Of a stretch of 16,362 nt of DNA, positions 15,420 through 16,362 are shown one piece after another (the stretch's first letter is position 1; the number at the start of each line of letters is the position of its first letter). The DNA is taken from NCBI GenBank assembly GCA_040905305.1, contig JBBDRU010000321.1, positions 1-16,362 on the forward strand, written 5' to 3'. Made by a program: the position numbers and the translations under genes. The notes beneath the pieces are model-generated. The model was not told the origin of the DNA, searched no databases, and saw only the letters and a program-made list of their open reading frames with translations. This stretch comes from SHAN690 sp040905305 (GTDB taxonomy: Bacteria > Bacteroidota > Bacteroidia > Flavobacteriales_G > Salibacteraceae).

Positions 15420-16120
15420 GAAACGCCTGCAAAATACGCTTCTAAATCTTTCAGCGTTTTATCTGATGTTCGAATATCCCTAATAACCTCACCTTTCTCA
15501 AGCAAAACGATGCGTTCACATACTTCGGTAACGTGGCTTAAGTCATGGCTCGAAATCAGCATAGTCACCCCACGATCCGTCTTTAAGTGTTTTAATAACT
15601 CTTTTAAGCGTATTTGTGTGGAGGGGTCAAGATTGGCAAATGGCTCATCTAAAACAAGCACTTTTGGGTCGAAAAGCAATGCGGCTGCAATGCCAACTTT
15701 TTTCTGATTTCCTTTTGAAAGGTCACGAATCAACTTTTTACCACCGAGAATTTCCCCGTTAAACAGTAACTCAAAATCAGATAGTTTCTGTTCCAAACCT
15801 GCTTCGCTAACCCCATGAATTGAGGCGATAAAATTAAAGTACTCCTCAGGAAGCAGGTGTCCAACAAGGAAATTCTCGTCTAAATAACTGCCGGTAAAAA
15901 ATTTCCAATCATCGGATTCATTCACAACCTTTCCTTCAAAACTCACCTGACCGGCATCCGGTTCAATCAAATCAAGCACGCACCTAAACAAGGTGGTTTT
16001 TCCAGCACCATTGTTACCGATCAAGCCAAAGCTTTGACCTGATTCAATGGTAAGCTCATTCATTGCAATGGCAGCATAATCACCATAATACTTCTTAATG
16101 TTCTCAATTTTTACTTCCAT
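15416..16120 (-). CDS. ABC transporter ATP-binding protein
   Basis: This 234-residue nucleotide-binding subunit powers the adjacent membrane protein. Walker A is GNNGAGKTT (35-43), the signature is LSKGN (134-138), Walker B is VLVLDEP (154-160), and the switch histidine is H192 in SSHD. At the place of the Q-loop the sequence is SYLDEN rather than a clear glutamine, as in some ABC-2-type exporters. I chose the ATG at 16120, one base after the permease stop. A longer reading from 16189 adds 23 residues that overlap the permease coding region and precede the normal MEVKIEN start. Its stop overlaps the start of the DUF1684 gene by four bases. Substrate and direction of transport are unknown. Confidence 0.93.
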   Translation of the reverse strand: MEVKIENIKKYYGDYAAIAMNELTIESGQSFGLIGNNGAGKTTLFRCVLDLIEPDAGQVSFEGKVVNESDDWKFFTGSYLDENFLVGHLLPEEYFNFIASIHGVSEAGLEQKLSDFELLFNGEILGGKKLIRDLSKGNQKKVGIAAALLFDPKVLVLDEPFANLDPSTQIRLKELLKHLKTDRGVTMLISSHDLSHVTEVCERIVLLEKGEVIRDIRTSDKTLKDLEAYFAGVS

Positions 16121-16121
16121 A

Positions 16122-16362
16122 TTACTGATTTCTAAAGTCTGATGAGATGTCATAGCGCTGTTTTTCCAGCCATCTTGCCAAAAGGCCAATCCATATTTTG
16201 GTTCCGGCTAAACCGATTAACCCGATCAAAGCAAGTAAATAAACACCTGATATTCCTCCCCAGATCCACGAGCCCAGGCCATAAATCGCAATCGGCAATC
16301 CAAGCACGGGAATGGTTAACATGAATTGAGCAGCACCTACTCCTTGCCAGTTAAACACGGTA
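16122..16362 (-). CDS. ABC transporter permease, DUF5687-like (C-terminal part; 5' truncated)
   Basis: The frame stays open to the window edge, so this is the C-terminal 79 or so residues of a larger membrane protein. A GTG at 16358 is internal. Two hydrophobic segments are visible (about FMLTIPVLGLPIAIYGLG and VYLLALIGLIGLAG), followed by a basic tail ending KQRYDISSDFRNQ. The NWQG-GAAQF start and the tail pattern resemble DUF5687 family permeases of Bacteroidota, which sit beside an ABC ATPase. This is recalled from family features and rests on a short piece. It is separated by one base from the ATPase start, so the genes form one operon. Confidence 0.7.
   Translation of the reverse strand, partial: TVFNWQGVGAAQFMLTIPVLGLPIAIYGLGSWIWGGISGVYLLALIGLIGLAGTKIWIGLLARWLEKQRYDISSDFRNQ

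Noticed and set aside
15416..16189. Longer N-terminus for the ABC ATPase starting at 16189
   Set aside because: It would overlap the permease coding end. The ATG at 16120 follows the permease stop by one base and begins the canonical ATPase sequence.
1..16362. Mobile element, CRISPR, toxin-antitoxin or defence system
   Set aside because: No transposase, integrase, repeat array, att-like direct repeats, small toxin pair or defence domain was found. Gene content is ordinary chromosomal.

Overview
This window reads as chromosomal DNA of a Bacteroidota member, most likely in or near the Flavobacteriales. The reasons are moderate-to-low GC, few recognisable Shine-Dalgarno sites, possible TAnnTTTG-type promoter boxes, and several families typical of that phylum: DUF1684, an ABC ATPase beside a DUF5687-like permease, and LTA4H-type M1 aminopeptidase lipoproteins. 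I see no insertion sequence, phage gene, CRISPR array, tRNA or rRNA. Most genes are housekeeping or nutrient-scavenging.

Layout. 1-374 is the 3' end of an acyl-CoA synthetase, probably the menaquinone enzyme MenE. It converges on a minus-strand pair: an M1 zinc aminopeptidase lipoprotein (3495-1609) followed 7 bases later by a monofunctional proline dehydrogenase (1601-384). The 368-base gap 3496-3863 is the only long gap. On the minus strand it carries a good intrinsic terminator, preceded by nested stems whose G-U pairs favour minus-strand transcription, so it is a candidate small structured RNA or attenuator. Then come a plus-strand phosphoethanolamine-transferase-like membrane sulfatase-fold enzyme (3864-5501) and, overlapping it by 41 bases, a lipoprotein resembling the eukaryotic FAM151/Menorin (DUF2181) family (5461-6237). 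A minus-strand GlcD-type FAD-linked oxidase (7648-6254) follows. Divergent from it is a plus-strand run of dipeptidyl peptidase IV (7799-9970) and two unlike POT-family peptide transporters (9987-11360 and 11382-13055). Next are a periplasmic thioredoxin-fold protein (13303-13833) and a histone-deacetylase-fold amidohydrolase (13869-14777). The window closes with a minus-strand operon, read right to left: DUF5687-like permease (partial), ABC ATPase, and a secreted DUF1684 protein.

How it works together. The strongest theme is use of proline-containing peptides. DPP4 would cut X-Pro dipeptides from peptides outside the cytoplasm, the POT pair would import di- and tripeptides with protons, and proline dehydrogenase would feed the released proline to the electron-transport chain. 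An aminopeptidase lipoprotein is co-transcribed with the dehydrogenase. The cytoplasmic prolidase and P5C dehydrogenase needed to complete this route are not in the window, so the pathway is inference from gene content.

The least explained items are the structured RNA candidate upstream of the aminopeptidase-proline dehydrogenase pair and the FAM151-like lipoprotein overlapping the phosphoethanolamine-transferase-like gene.
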